Assembly (NCBI RefSeq): GCF_002243345.2
Contig: NZ_CP022655.2
Span: 2,110,501 to 2,174,500 of the forward strand
Direction: 5' to 3'
From: Paenibacillus sp. RUD330
Lineage (GTDB): Bacteria > Bacillota > Bacilli > Paenibacillales > Paenibacillaceae
DNA: 64,000 nt
Shown one piece after another: positions 7,335 to 15,615 of the stretch (positions are counted from its first letter, which is position 1; each line of letters begins with the position of its first letter). The translations under genes were made by a program, and so were the position numbers. Under the pieces are notes generated by a model. The model ran no database searches. It was not told the DNA's origin and worked only from the letters and a program-made list of their open reading frames with translations.

Positions 7335-8639
7335 TCAGATAGGAAAGAACCTGGGCAGATAGCTGCGGTTGGCTTCCAGCATTTCGTCCAGCAGCAGCTT
7401 GGCGACGCTGACGGACGGAACGAGCGGATGATGGGCCATCGCCTGCAGCGCCAGGCTGCGGTCGCCGGTAACGGCCGCTTCGATCGCGAGCGCCTCGTAT
7501 GTTTTGACGGCATGGATGAGGCCTTTGGCCTGCTCGGGAACAGCCGTCAGCTGGAGCGGAACGGGACCTTGGGAGGTGACGAGGCAGTTGACTTCGATGC
7601 AGGCGTCGTCCGGGAGGAAATCCAGGATGCCGTTGTTCGCCACGTTCAGCGTCTGCACGTCGCCGGTGCTGTTGTAGAGCGAGCGCATGAGGTTGACGGC
7701 CGCTTCGGAATAATAGGCGCCGCCGCGCTGCTCCAGCTGCTTCGGCTTCTCGCTCAGGCCGGGATTTTTATACAGCTCGAACAGCTCGGCCTCGACGCGC
7801 TTGACCACCTCGGCGCGGTTGCCGTTTTTGCGCAGGGACTCCTGCTGCTCGGCGAGCATGGCATCCGTCATGTAATAGTATTTGAGATAGTAGGAAGGAA
7901 GCGAATGAAGACCTTGGATAAAGTCGGGATCCCATTCCCCGGCTGCGACGTTGGCGGCGGAGAAGGAATCGTCGCCGCGGAGCAGCTCCGGCAGGCGGTC
8001 GACGCCGTCGACCTCGGCGCGGCTGACCCAGTGAAGATGATTGAGGCCGACGAACTCGGCGTAGACGCGGTCCGTCGTCGTGCCGTATTTGCCGGAAAGC
8101 CATTTGAGCAGGCCGATCGGGGCGTTGCACAATCCGACGCTGCGGACCGCGGAATGCTTGTGGATGGCCTCGGTCACCATCCCGGCCGGGTTGGTGAAGT
8201 TGAGCAGCCACGCCTGCGGCGCCAGCTCCTCGATGTCCCTGCAAATATCCAGCAGCACCGGAATCGTGCGCAGCGCCTTCATCATGCCTCCCGGCCCGGT
8301 CGTCTCTTGCCCGATGACTCCGTATTTGAGCGGAATCGCCTCATCCTGGCCGCGCGCCTCCAGCATGCCTACCCGCATCTGCGTGCTCACGAAGTCGGCG
8401 CCGGCGATGGCGAGCCGGCGGTCCGTCGTCAGATGGACTTCAATCGGAAGGCCGGATTTCTCCACCATGCGCTTGGCCAGCTCGCCGACGATGTTCAGCT
8501 TCCACAAGCCGGCTTCGATATCGACGAGCCACAGCTCTCTTACCGGCAAAGAATCGTAATAACGGATAAATCCTTCGACTAGCTCTGGCGTATAGGAAGA
8601 GCCTCCGCCGATGACGGCGACTTTCAATCCTTTGCTCAT
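7335..8639 (-). CDS. 6-phospho-beta-glycosidase, glycoside hydrolase family 4 (LicH/CelF-like)
   Basis: Cleaves 6-phospho-beta-disaccharides by the NAD+- and metal-dependent redox mechanism of family GH4, in the cytoplasm. The N-terminal Rossmann motif is VAVIGGGSSYTPEL (about 7-20). Metal-binding Cys and His are in VGLCNAPIG and GLNHLHW, and NFTNPAGMVTEA is characteristic of the family. Length (434) is typical. It is the last gene of a three-gene operon (LacI regulator, BadF kinase, this enzyme). No PTS or ABC transporter is adjacent. Confidence 0.9.
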   Translation of the reverse strand: MSKGLKVAVIGGGSSYTPELVEGFIRYYDSLPVRELWLVDIEAGLWKLNIVGELAKRMVEKSGLPIEVHLTTDRRLAIAGADFVSTQMRVGMLEARGQDEAIPLKYGVIGQETTGPGGMMKALRTIPVLLDICRDIEELAPQAWLLNFTNPAGMVTEAIHKHSAVRSVGLCNAPIGLLKWLSGKYGTTTDRVYAEFVGLNHLHWVSRAEVDGVDRLPELLRGDDSFSAANVAAGEWDPDFIQGLHSLPSYYLKYYYMTDAMLAEQQESLRKNGNRAEVVKRVEAELFELYKNPGLSEKPKQLEQRGGAYYSEAAVNLMRSLYNSTGDVQTLNVANNGILDFLPDDACIEVNCLVTSQGPVPLQLTAVPEQAKGLIHAVKTYEALAIEAAVTGDRSLALQAMAHHPLVPSVSVAKLLLDEMLEANRSYLPRFFPI

Positions 8640-8710
8640 GCACGATCACTCATTTCCGTTGGATTGGGCGGCTGTCATGCCGCTTGAAGCTGGCAGGCAA
8701 GCGGCGGGAA

Positions 8711-9709
8711 TCAGCTCTGGCCGCTTGAGGTCTGGATGTCCTCGAAATTCCGGTACCGGCCCATGGCGGCATACATCTCGCCGGTAATCTCCTGGCCGCA
8801 GGCGTCGAGCGCGCCCCACAGCGCACCGATGACAGGCTCGATCTCCAGCTTCACGAGCGAAGCCAGCGGAGCGGCATCCTTCAGCATCGCCTGGATAGGC
8901 CCGCTGATCCAGCCGGCGTCGCCGCGTGTAAGCAGGCTGCCCGCCAGCACGACGTCGAACGGGATGCCGCCGAGGCCAAGCTTGGCGACGACCGCGTGGA
9001 CGGACAAGGCCAATTCCTTGCCTTGTTCGCGCAGGATGCCCAGAGCGACGTCATCCCCGTTCCCGGCCGCCTGGAACAGCAGGCGCACGGCATCCAGCGG
9101 CACGCTGCGGTTATGGTCGAGATAATCATGGAACATCTTGTCGACCGTGCTGTAACCGAGCAGGCCGAGCAGCATCGGCGTCAGCTGCGTGGCGGCGCCC
9201 CGGCCGTCCCACGAGCGGACGACCGCACGGAACACTTCGACGCATAAGCCGCCTCCGCCGCCCCAATCCCCATACATGTAGCTGAAGCCTCCGCATTGGT
9301 ACGTCCGGCCGTCAGGATCGACGCCGGCGCAGTTCACGCCGGTGCCGCAGATGACGGAAACACCGTAGGGGCGGCGGGTGCCTGCCCTCAGGCCGATGAT
9401 CGTGTCGCAGACGATCGTGTAGCGTTCCGTGAAGCCGAGGCTGTTCACAAGCGGATGCAGAATGCGGAAGTCCGCCTCCCGATCGGCTCCCGCCAGCCCG
9501 AAGCAGGCATGCTCGACGTCCGCGGCCGTAATGCCGGCTTCGTACAGAGCTTGCTGGAGGGAGATGGAGAGGTTGGAGCGGGCCTCCTCGTATCCGTTCT
9601 GATGATTGCCTCCTCCTGCGCTTCCTTTGCCTACGATCCGGCCGGTATGGTCGCATACAAGCGCATAGGTCTTGCTGCCTCCGGCATCGATTCCTACATA
9701 GTAGCTCAT
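8711..9709 (-). CDS. BadF/BadG-type sugar kinase (N-acetylglucosamine kinase-like)
   Basis: A 332-residue ASKHA-fold kinase. Phosphate-1 motif GIDAGGSKTYALVCD is at about 5-19; ICGTGVNCAG and the Gly-rich GDWGGGGGLC (about 146-155) form the phosphate-2/adenosine region; VVLAGSLL is near 260. Relatives phosphorylate GlcNAc or glucosamine. Its position between a LacI regulator and a GH4 phospho-glycosidase suggests it phosphorylates the imported sugar, possibly the disaccharide itself. The start codon overlaps the LacI stop by 4 bp, indicating coupled translation. Confidence 0.83.
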   Translation of the reverse strand: MSYYVGIDAGGSKTYALVCDHTGRIVGKGSAGGGNHQNGYEEARSNLSISLQQALYEAGITAADVEHACFGLAGADREADFRILHPLVNSLGFTERYTIVCDTIIGLRAGTRRPYGVSVICGTGVNCAGVDPDGRTYQCGGFSYMYGDWGGGGGLCVEVFRAVVRSWDGRGAATQLTPMLLGLLGYSTVDKMFHDYLDHNRSVPLDAVRLLFQAAGNGDDVALGILREQGKELALSVHAVVAKLGLGGIPFDVVLAGSLLTRGDAGWISGPIQAMLKDAAPLASLVKLEIEPVIGALWGALDACGQEITGEMYAAMGRYRNFEDIQTSSGQS

Positions 9710-10734
9710 CGAGAGTCTCCTTTTTCCTGAATATCCGCAGCGCGGCCGGGACTTCGTCCGGTCGATTCCCGGATGACGAGCTCCGGCTGGATGACGACGC
9801 CTTCCGGCGCCGCGCCATCCGCCATCCGGGCCATAAGGGCATGCACGGCGGCCTGCGCGATGGGAAGGACAGGCTGCCTGACCGTCGTCAGCAGGGGATG
9901 GAGCAGGGAGGCCAGGTTCTGGTCGTCGAAGCCGACGACGGAAAGGTCTCGAGGCACCGAAAGCCCCGCTTCCTGCATGGCGTTGACGATTCCGGCAGCG
10001 ATGTAATCGTCCCCTGCGAATACGGCGTCCGGAAGCCGGTTCCCTTCCAGCCAGCGTCTTGCGCTGCGGTAGCCGTTCTCGATGGAATAGTCGCCCGCCT
10101 CGATCAGGTACGGCTCCAGCCCGGCCTCCCGAAGAGCTCTCAGAAATCCGCTCTTGCGTTCCCGAGTGCTGTCGTAATGGGCGGGCCCGCTCAGGTGAGC
10201 GATCGACCGCAGCCCCAGATCGGTCAAATGCTTGCCGGCCATATAACCTCCGGCTTCATGGTCGACCTTGACGGTGGACGGGGCGGCCTCGGCATCCTGA
10301 CTGTCGATGACGACATAAGGAATGCCGCTCTGCTCCAATTCGCGGACGATTTCATCCTCGTCGGAAGGCGACAGGACGATGACCCCGTCCACCCGGTTCT
10401 CGCGGATGAGATAGCTGCTGCCGGGCTCCCCGGATTCCGATGATATCGACAGCGCGAGGAAATAGCCTTGAGCCGACAGCTCGTCATGGACGCTCTTCAC
10501 GATGGCGTCGAATACGGAATCCTGCAGCGTAGAGAGAGTGAGTCCGATGACGCCCGTGCTTCCGCGCGCCAGCGTACGGGCTGCGGCGCTTGGGCGGTAG
10601 TCCAGCTCTTTCATCGCGCTGAGCACTTTCAGCCTGTTGTTCTCGCGGACGTTGCCGCTCCCGTTGAGCACTCGGGATACCGTCACGACCGACAAGCCGG
10701 AGCGCTTGGCGACATCGAATATGCTTGGTTTCAT
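9706..10734 (-). CDS. LacI-family transcriptional regulator
   Basis: A 342-residue repressor with an N-terminal LacI helix-turn-helix (SIFDVAKRSGLSVVTVSRVLNG, about residues 3-24) and a periplasmic-binding-like sugar sensor domain (GVIGLTLSTLQDSVFDAIVKS onward; DDYIAAGIVNAMQEAG near 265). The start at 10734 has a G-rich site upstream; earlier in-frame ATG lacks one. First gene of the operon with the BadF kinase and GH4 enzyme. Two nearly identical 22-bp palindromes upstream (10780 and 10859) are its likely operators, implying autoregulation. Confidence 0.9.
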   Translation of the reverse strand: MKPSIFDVAKRSGLSVVTVSRVLNGSGNVRENNRLKVLSAMKELDYRPSAAARTLARGSTGVIGLTLSTLQDSVFDAIVKSVHDELSAQGYFLALSISSESGEPGSSYLIRENRVDGVIVLSPSDEDEIVRELEQSGIPYVVIDSQDAEAAPSTVKVDHEAGGYMAGKHLTDLGLRSIAHLSGPAHYDSTRERKSGFLRALREAGLEPYLIEAGDYSIENGYRSARRWLEGNRLPDAVFAGDDYIAAGIVNAMQEAGLSVPRDLSVVGFDDQNLASLLHPLLTTVRQPVLPIAQAAVHALMARMADGAAPEGVVIQPELVIRESTGRSPGRAADIQEKGDSR

Positions 10735-10779
10735 GAGCAGACGCCCCCGTAAAAAGTTTCCTTGTTGCGGCAATGCTTG

Positions 10780-10801
10780 AAAGTTATAACGCTTAAACTT
10801 T
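10780..10801. promoter_or_regulatory. LacI-type operator O1
   Basis: An imperfect palindrome beginning AAAGTTATAAC and ending GCTTAAACTTT. It lies 46 bp before the LacI start codon and shares the outer arms and the central GC-type core with the site at 10859. Confidence 0.65.
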
Positions 10802-10858
10802 TAATGCAAAAAAAATTTGCTGCTTGCGAAGCGGAAGAAAGGAAAACGGGGCCGATTC

Positions 10859-10880
10859 AAAGTTAAAGCCCTTAAACTTT
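10859..10880. promoter_or_regulatory. LacI-type operator O2
   Basis: An imperfect palindrome beginning AAAGTTAAAGC and ending CCTTAAACTTT, differing from the 10780 site at 3 of 22 positions. The centres are 79 bp apart, compatible with looping or with separate control of the divergent small membrane-protein gene. Confidence 0.65.
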
Positions 10881-10969
10881 ATTCGTTCTCATTGTAACGA
10901 TTAAGAGGCTTAATGGCAATCTTTTTGTGTGGTAATATCGGAACAAAACGCTTCGTGAGGAGGATTCGA

Positions 10970-11173
10970 GTGGGCTTGTTCTTGATGATCGGAGGCATTC
11001 TGATCGCCGTATTCGGGAGCGCGTTCAGCCTCAGCATTGCCGGCGGCTGCGTCTATATCAGCTTTTTGGCTTGCATGATAGGGGGATTGATCCTCGCTGG
11101 AATCGGCAGGATCATCGATATCATGGAAACGTCGATCAACCGCGACAGGCCTCCCGGCCGACGGGAAGCCTGA
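10970..11173 (+). CDS. Small two-helix membrane protein, unknown
   Basis: A 67-residue hydrophobic protein with two predicted membrane helices (about 2-20 and 24-45) and a short charged C-terminal tail. It starts with GTG at 10970, preceded by GAGGAGG with good spacing; a longer frame from 10913 has no ribosome-binding site. It is divergent from the LacI operon and shares its upstream region. No family recognised. Confidence 0.6.
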   Translation: MGLFLMIGGILIAVFGSAFSLSIAGGCVYISFLACMIGGLILAGIGRIIDIMETSINRDRPPGRREA

Positions 11174-11181
11174 ACGGCTCC

Positions 11182-12498
11182 TTAAGCTGCAAGCGGATCG
11201 TTGATGGCGCCGAGGAACAGCCACAACCCGGTGGTCGTGTCTTCGATGGCATAAAAGAAAGGGCGGTCCGCTCTGAACGAGAATGGGTCGGACGGAGCGC
11301 TCGTGCCGGCCATCCCGAGCGCGGTGACGGCCGCCGCTTCGGTTCCTCTTTCATTGACCTCGAGGACAGCCTGATGCTTGATGAGGTTGATGAAAAGGCC
11401 GGAAGAGGGGGCGGAAGGCTCGAACATGCCGGTGAAATCAGCCGTTCCAGAGACGAAGGCGTTCTGCATGCCGAAATGCTGCAGGGCCGGAATCAGATCC
11501 GCCTCGCAAGAAACCTTGAACCGCGGAAGCGCGACCGAGCCGAGGGAGGCGGCCAGCTGGTCCTTCCAATTCCCGTACCGCTCCAGATCGCCGACGATGT
11601 CCGGAACGCCGAGCCCGGCCTGAGGCACGACGACGAGCAGATCGAGCTTGTCCTGGAGATACGGAATCCGGACCGCTTCAAGGCGCTCCGTCTTCACGTG
11701 CGCGTAAGAGCCGGATCTCTGCATCATCGGGACTTTTTGGGCAGCCCCGTCCAACGTGCGGAACGGCTCCGGCTTTGTCCGGGCAGGGTCGAATTCATCC
11801 TTCCAGGCCCCTTTGAAATAAACGGCGTTCATCATGATGGCGCGGTTATCCGGATCCAGCGTTTGGGATGGGTCAAAGACGGATTCGATCATCCCCTCGG
11901 TATGCTTGGAGGTCCATTCGTTCATGGCCTCGACCGTTTTGGGCGAAGGCAGGTCGACTGCCTGCAGGCTTGCCTCGTAGCTGTTCTTGAGCGTGGCTTC
12001 ATAAGGTTCGAGGAGATGCAAGCCTTTCTGGTACCAGAAGGAATTTGAAGCCTTGAGCTTGACCCCCTCCGCCGGAAGGCGGAGATAGGAACGGAGCTCT
12101 CTCGAGTTTGCCGCGATCTCCTCCGGCTGCGAGCCGCTCCAGCCGACAGCTTGCGCCATTTCCTCCATGGTCTTTCCGCCGCTTCCGTTCCAGGCCATGC
12201 CGAGAGCCTCCGAGACGCTGTACGGAGAGAGGACGATGTTCTTGTCCTTGTCTTCCTTGGCCAGCTCGCGGAACAGCGACAGCCCGAAGGCGTTGGCTGC
12301 CTGCAGATATGTCTTATCCAGCGTGAGAGCCGCCTTCGAACGAGCTTGCTCCTGATCGTGGATGCGGCCGGACTGCCCGAGGAACTCTTTCTCCGCTTTC
12401 GCTTCCTTGTCTTGGGCAGACAATCCGCAGCCTGCCATGAGCATGGACATGCCGAGCAGAACAAGCGCGGATATTCGGGCCTTTCGTCTGATGGGCAT
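11182..12498 (-). CDS. Serpin-family protease inhibitor lipoprotein
   Basis: A 438-residue bacterial serpin, probably displayed on the outer face of the membrane as a lipoprotein: the signal peptide ends in the lipobox LMAGC (about residues 18-22). Serpin landmarks include NIVLSPYSVSEALGMAWNGSGG, NAVYFKGAW, the hinge EVNERGTEAAAVTALGM and PFFYAIEDTTTGLWLFLG. The alanine-rich hinge suggests it is inhibitory; the P1 residue cannot be fixed but lies in the AGTSAPSD stretch. The start at 12498 has GGAGGGGG upstream. It is the only serpin here and has no adjacent protease. Confidence 0.9.
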   Translation of the reverse strand: MPIRRKARISALVLLGMSMLMAGCGLSAQDKEAKAEKEFLGQSGRIHDQEQARSKAALTLDKTYLQAANAFGLSLFRELAKEDKDKNIVLSPYSVSEALGMAWNGSGGKTMEEMAQAVGWSGSQPEEIAANSRELRSYLRLPAEGVKLKASNSFWYQKGLHLLEPYEATLKNSYEASLQAVDLPSPKTVEAMNEWTSKHTEGMIESVFDPSQTLDPDNRAIMMNAVYFKGAWKDEFDPARTKPEPFRTLDGAAQKVPMMQRSGSYAHVKTERLEAVRIPYLQDKLDLLVVVPQAGLGVPDIVGDLERYGNWKDQLAASLGSVALPRFKVSCEADLIPALQHFGMQNAFVSGTADFTGMFEPSAPSSGLFINLIKHQAVLEVNERGTEAAAVTALGMAGTSAPSDPFSFRADRPFFYAIEDTTTGLWLFLGAINDPLAA

Positions 12499-12666
12499 TT
12501 TGCCGCCCCCTCCGGGTCTGATCTTAACCTTCAGACGGCAAGCGGATGCTTGAAGTTGCAGACTTTTCCATCCCTTGGCGGATGTGGTAAAGTGGGAGGC
12601 ATGCAGGCCTGGCAGCAAGAAGCCGATCAACAGCTGTTATCTAGCCAACTAGGGAGGGTGTTCGCC

Positions 12667-13431
12667 ATTATCATTCGGGAAATGGAAGAAGAGTTCGTCC
12701 TGATCCGCCAGCATGACCATGCCGCGCTGTCGGCGGCGCTGGCAAGAGCGGCGTCGGACCGCTTTCTGCCGGCCGGAAGGTTTTCCGCGGAGCTGCTTTA
12801 TGCGATCGAGCAGCATGACCGCGGCTGGATCGAGCTGGACGAGACCCCGATCTGGAATGACGCCGCCGGCAGGCCGTTCGCATTCGAGGATTATCCGCTC
12901 CTGCCCAAGATGGCCTACTATCGGAGAGGCATCGAAGAAGCTGAGGCTGTAAGCCCTTATGCGGGGCTGCTGATCAGCTTGTTCTACACCGCATTTTTCG
13001 AAGGGTTCGAAGGAGCGCAGGTCGATGCTTTCCGCAAGCGGGAGGAGGAAAGGCAGAGGCGGATCCGCATGAATATGCGCGCGCATGCCGAAGAGGCCGC
13101 GCTGGATATGGCGCGGCTGCAGCTGTTCGACAGCCTGTCGCTGTACGCTTGCCTCAATGATCCCGGCACGCCGAAGGAGCACGAGCATCCGTGGTACCGG
13201 GCAGGGTTCGGCGCTTCCCGCAAGCTGTTTCCGGACCGGGATATTCTGTCCGCCGGCTGGGAAGGCCCCGGCGCGGTGCGGTTCTCGGCTCCCGTGCTGG
13301 TGCGGGAGCTGACGACCTCGCTTCCGGTGAAGAGAATATCGAGAAGATTCGCCGCCGAGATCGGAATCGACGCGGCTTACAGCCGCACTTCATGGACCTA
13401 CGAGGAGATCGCCTGGCTGCCGCCGGAGTGA
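12667..13431 (+). CDS. DUF3891 family protein, possible ATT start
   Basis: A 255-residue cytoplasmic protein of the DUF3891 family: EEFVLIRQHDHAALSAALA near the N-terminus, LLYAIEQHDRGWIELDE and later YAGLLISLFYTAFFEG. The conserved His/Asp pairs suggest a metal-binding helical bundle; function unknown. The family usually begins M-I-I/V-R-E, and here those codons read ATT ATC ATT CGG GAA with AGGGAGG 9 nt before the ATT. In-frame ATG at 12601 and GTG at 12658 both lack usable spacing. The end and identity are firm; the start is not. Confidence 0.78.
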   Translation: MIIREMEEEFVLIRQHDHAALSAALARAASDRFLPAGRFSAELLYAIEQHDRGWIELDETPIWNDAAGRPFAFEDYPLLPKMAYYRRGIEEAEAVSPYAGLLISLFYTAFFEGFEGAQVDAFRKREEERQRRIRMNMRAHAEEAALDMARLQLFDSLSLYACLNDPGTPKEHEHPWYRAGFGASRKLFPDRDILSAGWEGPGAVRFSAPVLVRELTTSLPVKRISRRFAAEIGIDAAYSRTSWTYEEIAWLPPE

Positions 13432-13478
13432 TTCGGACTCCAGGGCATTGCCGCCTGAGGCGGTTGGTTCCGCAAGCC

Positions 13479-13504
13479 AAAAAGCCGCCTGGGCACAGGC
13501 GGCT
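13479..13504 (-). terminator. Terminator downstream of the AI-2E transporter gene
   Basis: On the minus strand AGCCGCCTG pairs with CAGGCGGCT (9 bp, short loop) followed by TTTTT. It lies about 80 nt beyond the transporter stop codon and between convergent genes. Confidence 0.7.
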
Positions 13505-13586
13505 GCTTGCAGGCGGCGATGGACAGCGGGCTCCGCACGAGGAGCGGCAGGCTTCAAGCTTGCCGGAGCGGGCTCTCTTTACCTAA

Positions 13587-14666
13587 TCAAGGAGAGCCTT
13601 CCGGCTGGGCCCTCTTCTCATAGTGCTCCGCGATCTGCAGGATGATGATCTTGGCCATCATGTAGACGGGTATGGAGATCATGACGCCGACGATGCCGCT
13701 GACCGCTCCGGCGATCAGCACGACGACGATCGTGGTGAGCGGGTGGATGTCCATCGTTCTTCCGTAGACGAACGGGGAGATCAGGTTGCCTTCCAGCTGC
13801 TGGGCGATCAGGATGATGACGAGAACCCATACGGCGGAGGAGAAGGAATCGGTGAAGGCGATCAGAATGCACGGCACCGCGCCGATAATGGAGCCGATAT
13901 AGGGAATCATGTTCATGGAGCCGACGAAAATCGCCAGCAGCAGCGAATACGGCAGGTCCACGATCAAGAAGCCGACATAACAGAACGCACCGAGCGCAAG
14001 GCAGCAGACAACCCGCCCGATGACGAACTCGCTGAGCATCTTGTCGATGGAGTTGAAGATCTCGATGGCATCGCCGCGGTATTTGGCCGGAGAGAAGCGG
14101 ACGAACGATGTATAGCCTTTCCGGTCCTCCTTCAGCATATAGTAGAGGAGAACCGGCACGGTGCCGACGACGAGGAACACCGTCGTCACGATGGACACGG
14201 CACCCTGGAGATAAGTGGATGCGTAGTTGATGAACTGCTCCAGATAGGTCGACACCTTGGTCGTCAGATCAAGCTCCTTCAGGCTGAAGCCCGCGATGCT
14301 CTGCTGCTGCAGGTAGTCGATCTGATCCTGTACGGCGGAGGCCAAGGCAGGCAGGTTGTTCAGGAATTCCTGAGTCTGGGACTGCAGAGGCGGCCATACG
14401 AGCACGATCAGCAGAGCGAAGACGGAGAAGATCAGGATGAACAGCAGCAGCACGGCCAGCCACTTGGGCAGGTTCCACTTGTGGAGCTGCGTGACGAGCG
14501 GCCTGAACAGGTAATAGAAGAAGAAAGACACGACGAACGGCAGCAGCAGCATGTTGAATGCCAGCAGCACCGGACGATAGACGAAGTCCAGCTTGGACAT
14601 CAGGTACAGGATGAGAAGCACGAGAATGATGCTGATGCAGATTTGATAGAAACGTCCGATTTTCAC
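13587..14666 (-). CDS. AI-2E family transporter (YtvI/PerM-like)
   Basis: A roughly 359-residue integral membrane protein with about eight predicted helices, including an N-terminal pair (ISIILVLLILYLM, LLLPFVVSFFFYYLF) and the family's conserved C-terminal part (GSMNMIPYIGSIIGAVP, QQLEGNLISPFVYGRTMDIHPLTTIVVVLIAG). The AI-2E/PerM group covers exporters and Na+/H+ antiporter-like proteins, so the substrate is open. The GTG start at 14666 is preferred because GGGGGT precedes it; an ATG 15 nt earlier has no ribosome-binding site. Confidence 0.87.
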   Translation of the reverse strand: MKIGRFYQICISIILVLLILYLMSKLDFVYRPVLLAFNMLLLPFVVSFFFYYLFRPLVTQLHKWNLPKWLAVLLLFILIFSVFALLIVLVWPPLQSQTQEFLNNLPALASAVQDQIDYLQQQSIAGFSLKELDLTTKVSTYLEQFINYASTYLQGAVSIVTTVFLVVGTVPVLLYYMLKEDRKGYTSFVRFSPAKYRGDAIEIFNSIDKMLSEFVIGRVVCCLALGAFCYVGFLIVDLPYSLLLAIFVGSMNMIPYIGSIIGAVPCILIAFTDSFSSAVWVLVIILIAQQLEGNLISPFVYGRTMDIHPLTTIVVVLIAGAVSGIVGVMISIPVYMMAKIIILQIAEHYEKRAQPEGSP

Positions 14667-14756
14667 CCGGCAGACCCCCATTAACGGTTGAAGCTTTTAC
14701 CTCAGTTGTACCCGGACGGCGCTTGCTCTAATCCATGAAAAAAATGCGGTGCGAAA

Positions 14757-14781
14757 GAAACCTTCCTGCCGCTGCGCCGTA
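14757..14781 (+). promoter_or_regulatory. Probable sigma-W (ECF) promoter of the pspA cassette
   Basis: GAAAC at 14757-14761 and CGTA at 14778-14781 are separated by exactly 16 bp, the signature of Bacillus sigma-W promoters (TGAAAC-N16-CGTA). It lies 100 bp upstream of pspA. In Bacillus subtilis the pspA homologue is sigma-W dependent. Confidence 0.7.
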
Positions 14782-14882
14782 TGTAGATTCAACGGCAGAA
14801 AAAACTCGGTTCAGAGCTTCTTACTTGCTAACTATGCTCATGCCGATTCCATTCAGAACCGACCCAAGGAGGAAAATAAACC

Positions 14883-15548
14883 ATGTCCCTGTTCAAAAGG
14901 CTTCGCGACCTGACGCTCTCCAATGTGTACTCCCTGATTGAAAAAGCCGAGGATCCGGTGAAAATGACCGATCAATACATCCGTGACATGGCCGACGATC
15001 TGGAGGATGCCGAGAAGGCGGTTGCCGCCCAGATCGCGCTGGAGAAAAGATTCAAGAAGCAATATGAAGAGCAGGAAGCGCTTGTGCAGAAGCGCAACGA
15101 GCAAGCCCATCTCGCCGTCCAGAACGGCAATGTCGATTTGGCCCGCCGCGCTCTGGAAGAGAAGAAATCCGCCGAGGCGAAGCGCGACGAGTTCAAGACC
15201 GCCTACGACAGCAACAAGGCTTCCGCCGACAACCTGCGCGAGAAGCTCGGCCAGATGCAGAAGCAGCTGGCCGACCTCAAGAGCAAGCGCGAGACGCTCG
15301 TAGCCCGCGCCAATGCGGCCAAAGCCCAAGTGGACATCAACCGCACGATGAACGGCTTCGGCAACGATACGGCGATGGCCGGACTGAAGCGCATGGAGGA
15401 GAAGGTGCTCCAGATGGAATCTCAGGCCGAGGCGAGCAACGTGCTGAACGACAAAGGCAAATCGCTCGACGAGGAGTTCGAGGCTCTGGGCAAAGACAAG
15501 GCCGTCGAGGATGAGCTGGCCGCCCTGTTGAAGCAATACGAAAAATAA
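14883..15548 (+). CDS. pspA: PspA/IM30 (Vipp1-like) phage-shock protein
   Basis: A 221-residue coiled-coil protein of the ESCRT-III-like PspA/IM30 family that coats and stabilises stressed cytoplasmic membrane. The amphipathic N-terminal helix (LFKRLRDLTLSNVYSLIEKAEDPVKM) is followed by long heptad-rich helices to about residue 180. ATG at 14883 has AAGGAGG upstream. It leads a cassette with DUF350, DUF4178 and DUF4247 genes, all on the same strand with short gaps, and carries a sigma-W-like promoter. Confidence 0.92.
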   Translation: MSLFKRLRDLTLSNVYSLIEKAEDPVKMTDQYIRDMADDLEDAEKAVAAQIALEKRFKKQYEEQEALVQKRNEQAHLAVQNGNVDLARRALEEKKSAEAKRDEFKTAYDSNKASADNLREKLGQMQKQLADLKSKRETLVARANAAKAQVDINRTMNGFGNDTAMAGLKRMEEKVLQMESQAEASNVLNDKGKSLDEEFEALGKDKAVEDELAALLKQYEK

Positions 15549-15555
15549 GGCTGTA

Positions 15556-15596
15556 AGGGGAGGCGCGTGCCGCATGGCGCGGCCGCCCCTTATCTA
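15556..15596 (+). other. Hairpin in the pspA-DUF350 gap
   Basis: AAGGGG..GGCGCG and CGCG..CCCCTT can pair around a CGCATGG-type loop without a T run. It may be an mRNA-processing or stabilising hairpin that sets a higher pspA level than the downstream genes. Confidence 0.35.
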
Positions 15597-15615
15597 ATGA
15601 ACGGGGGAACTTCTG

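Noticed and set aside
7281-8582. A plus-strand frame of 433 codons across the GH4 gene.
   Set aside because: Shadow frame with no ribosome-binding site; the GH4 family match is on the minus strand.
12151-12600. Long upstream extension of the DUF3891 frame.
   Set aside because: It runs antisense through the serpin signal region and does not match DUF3891.
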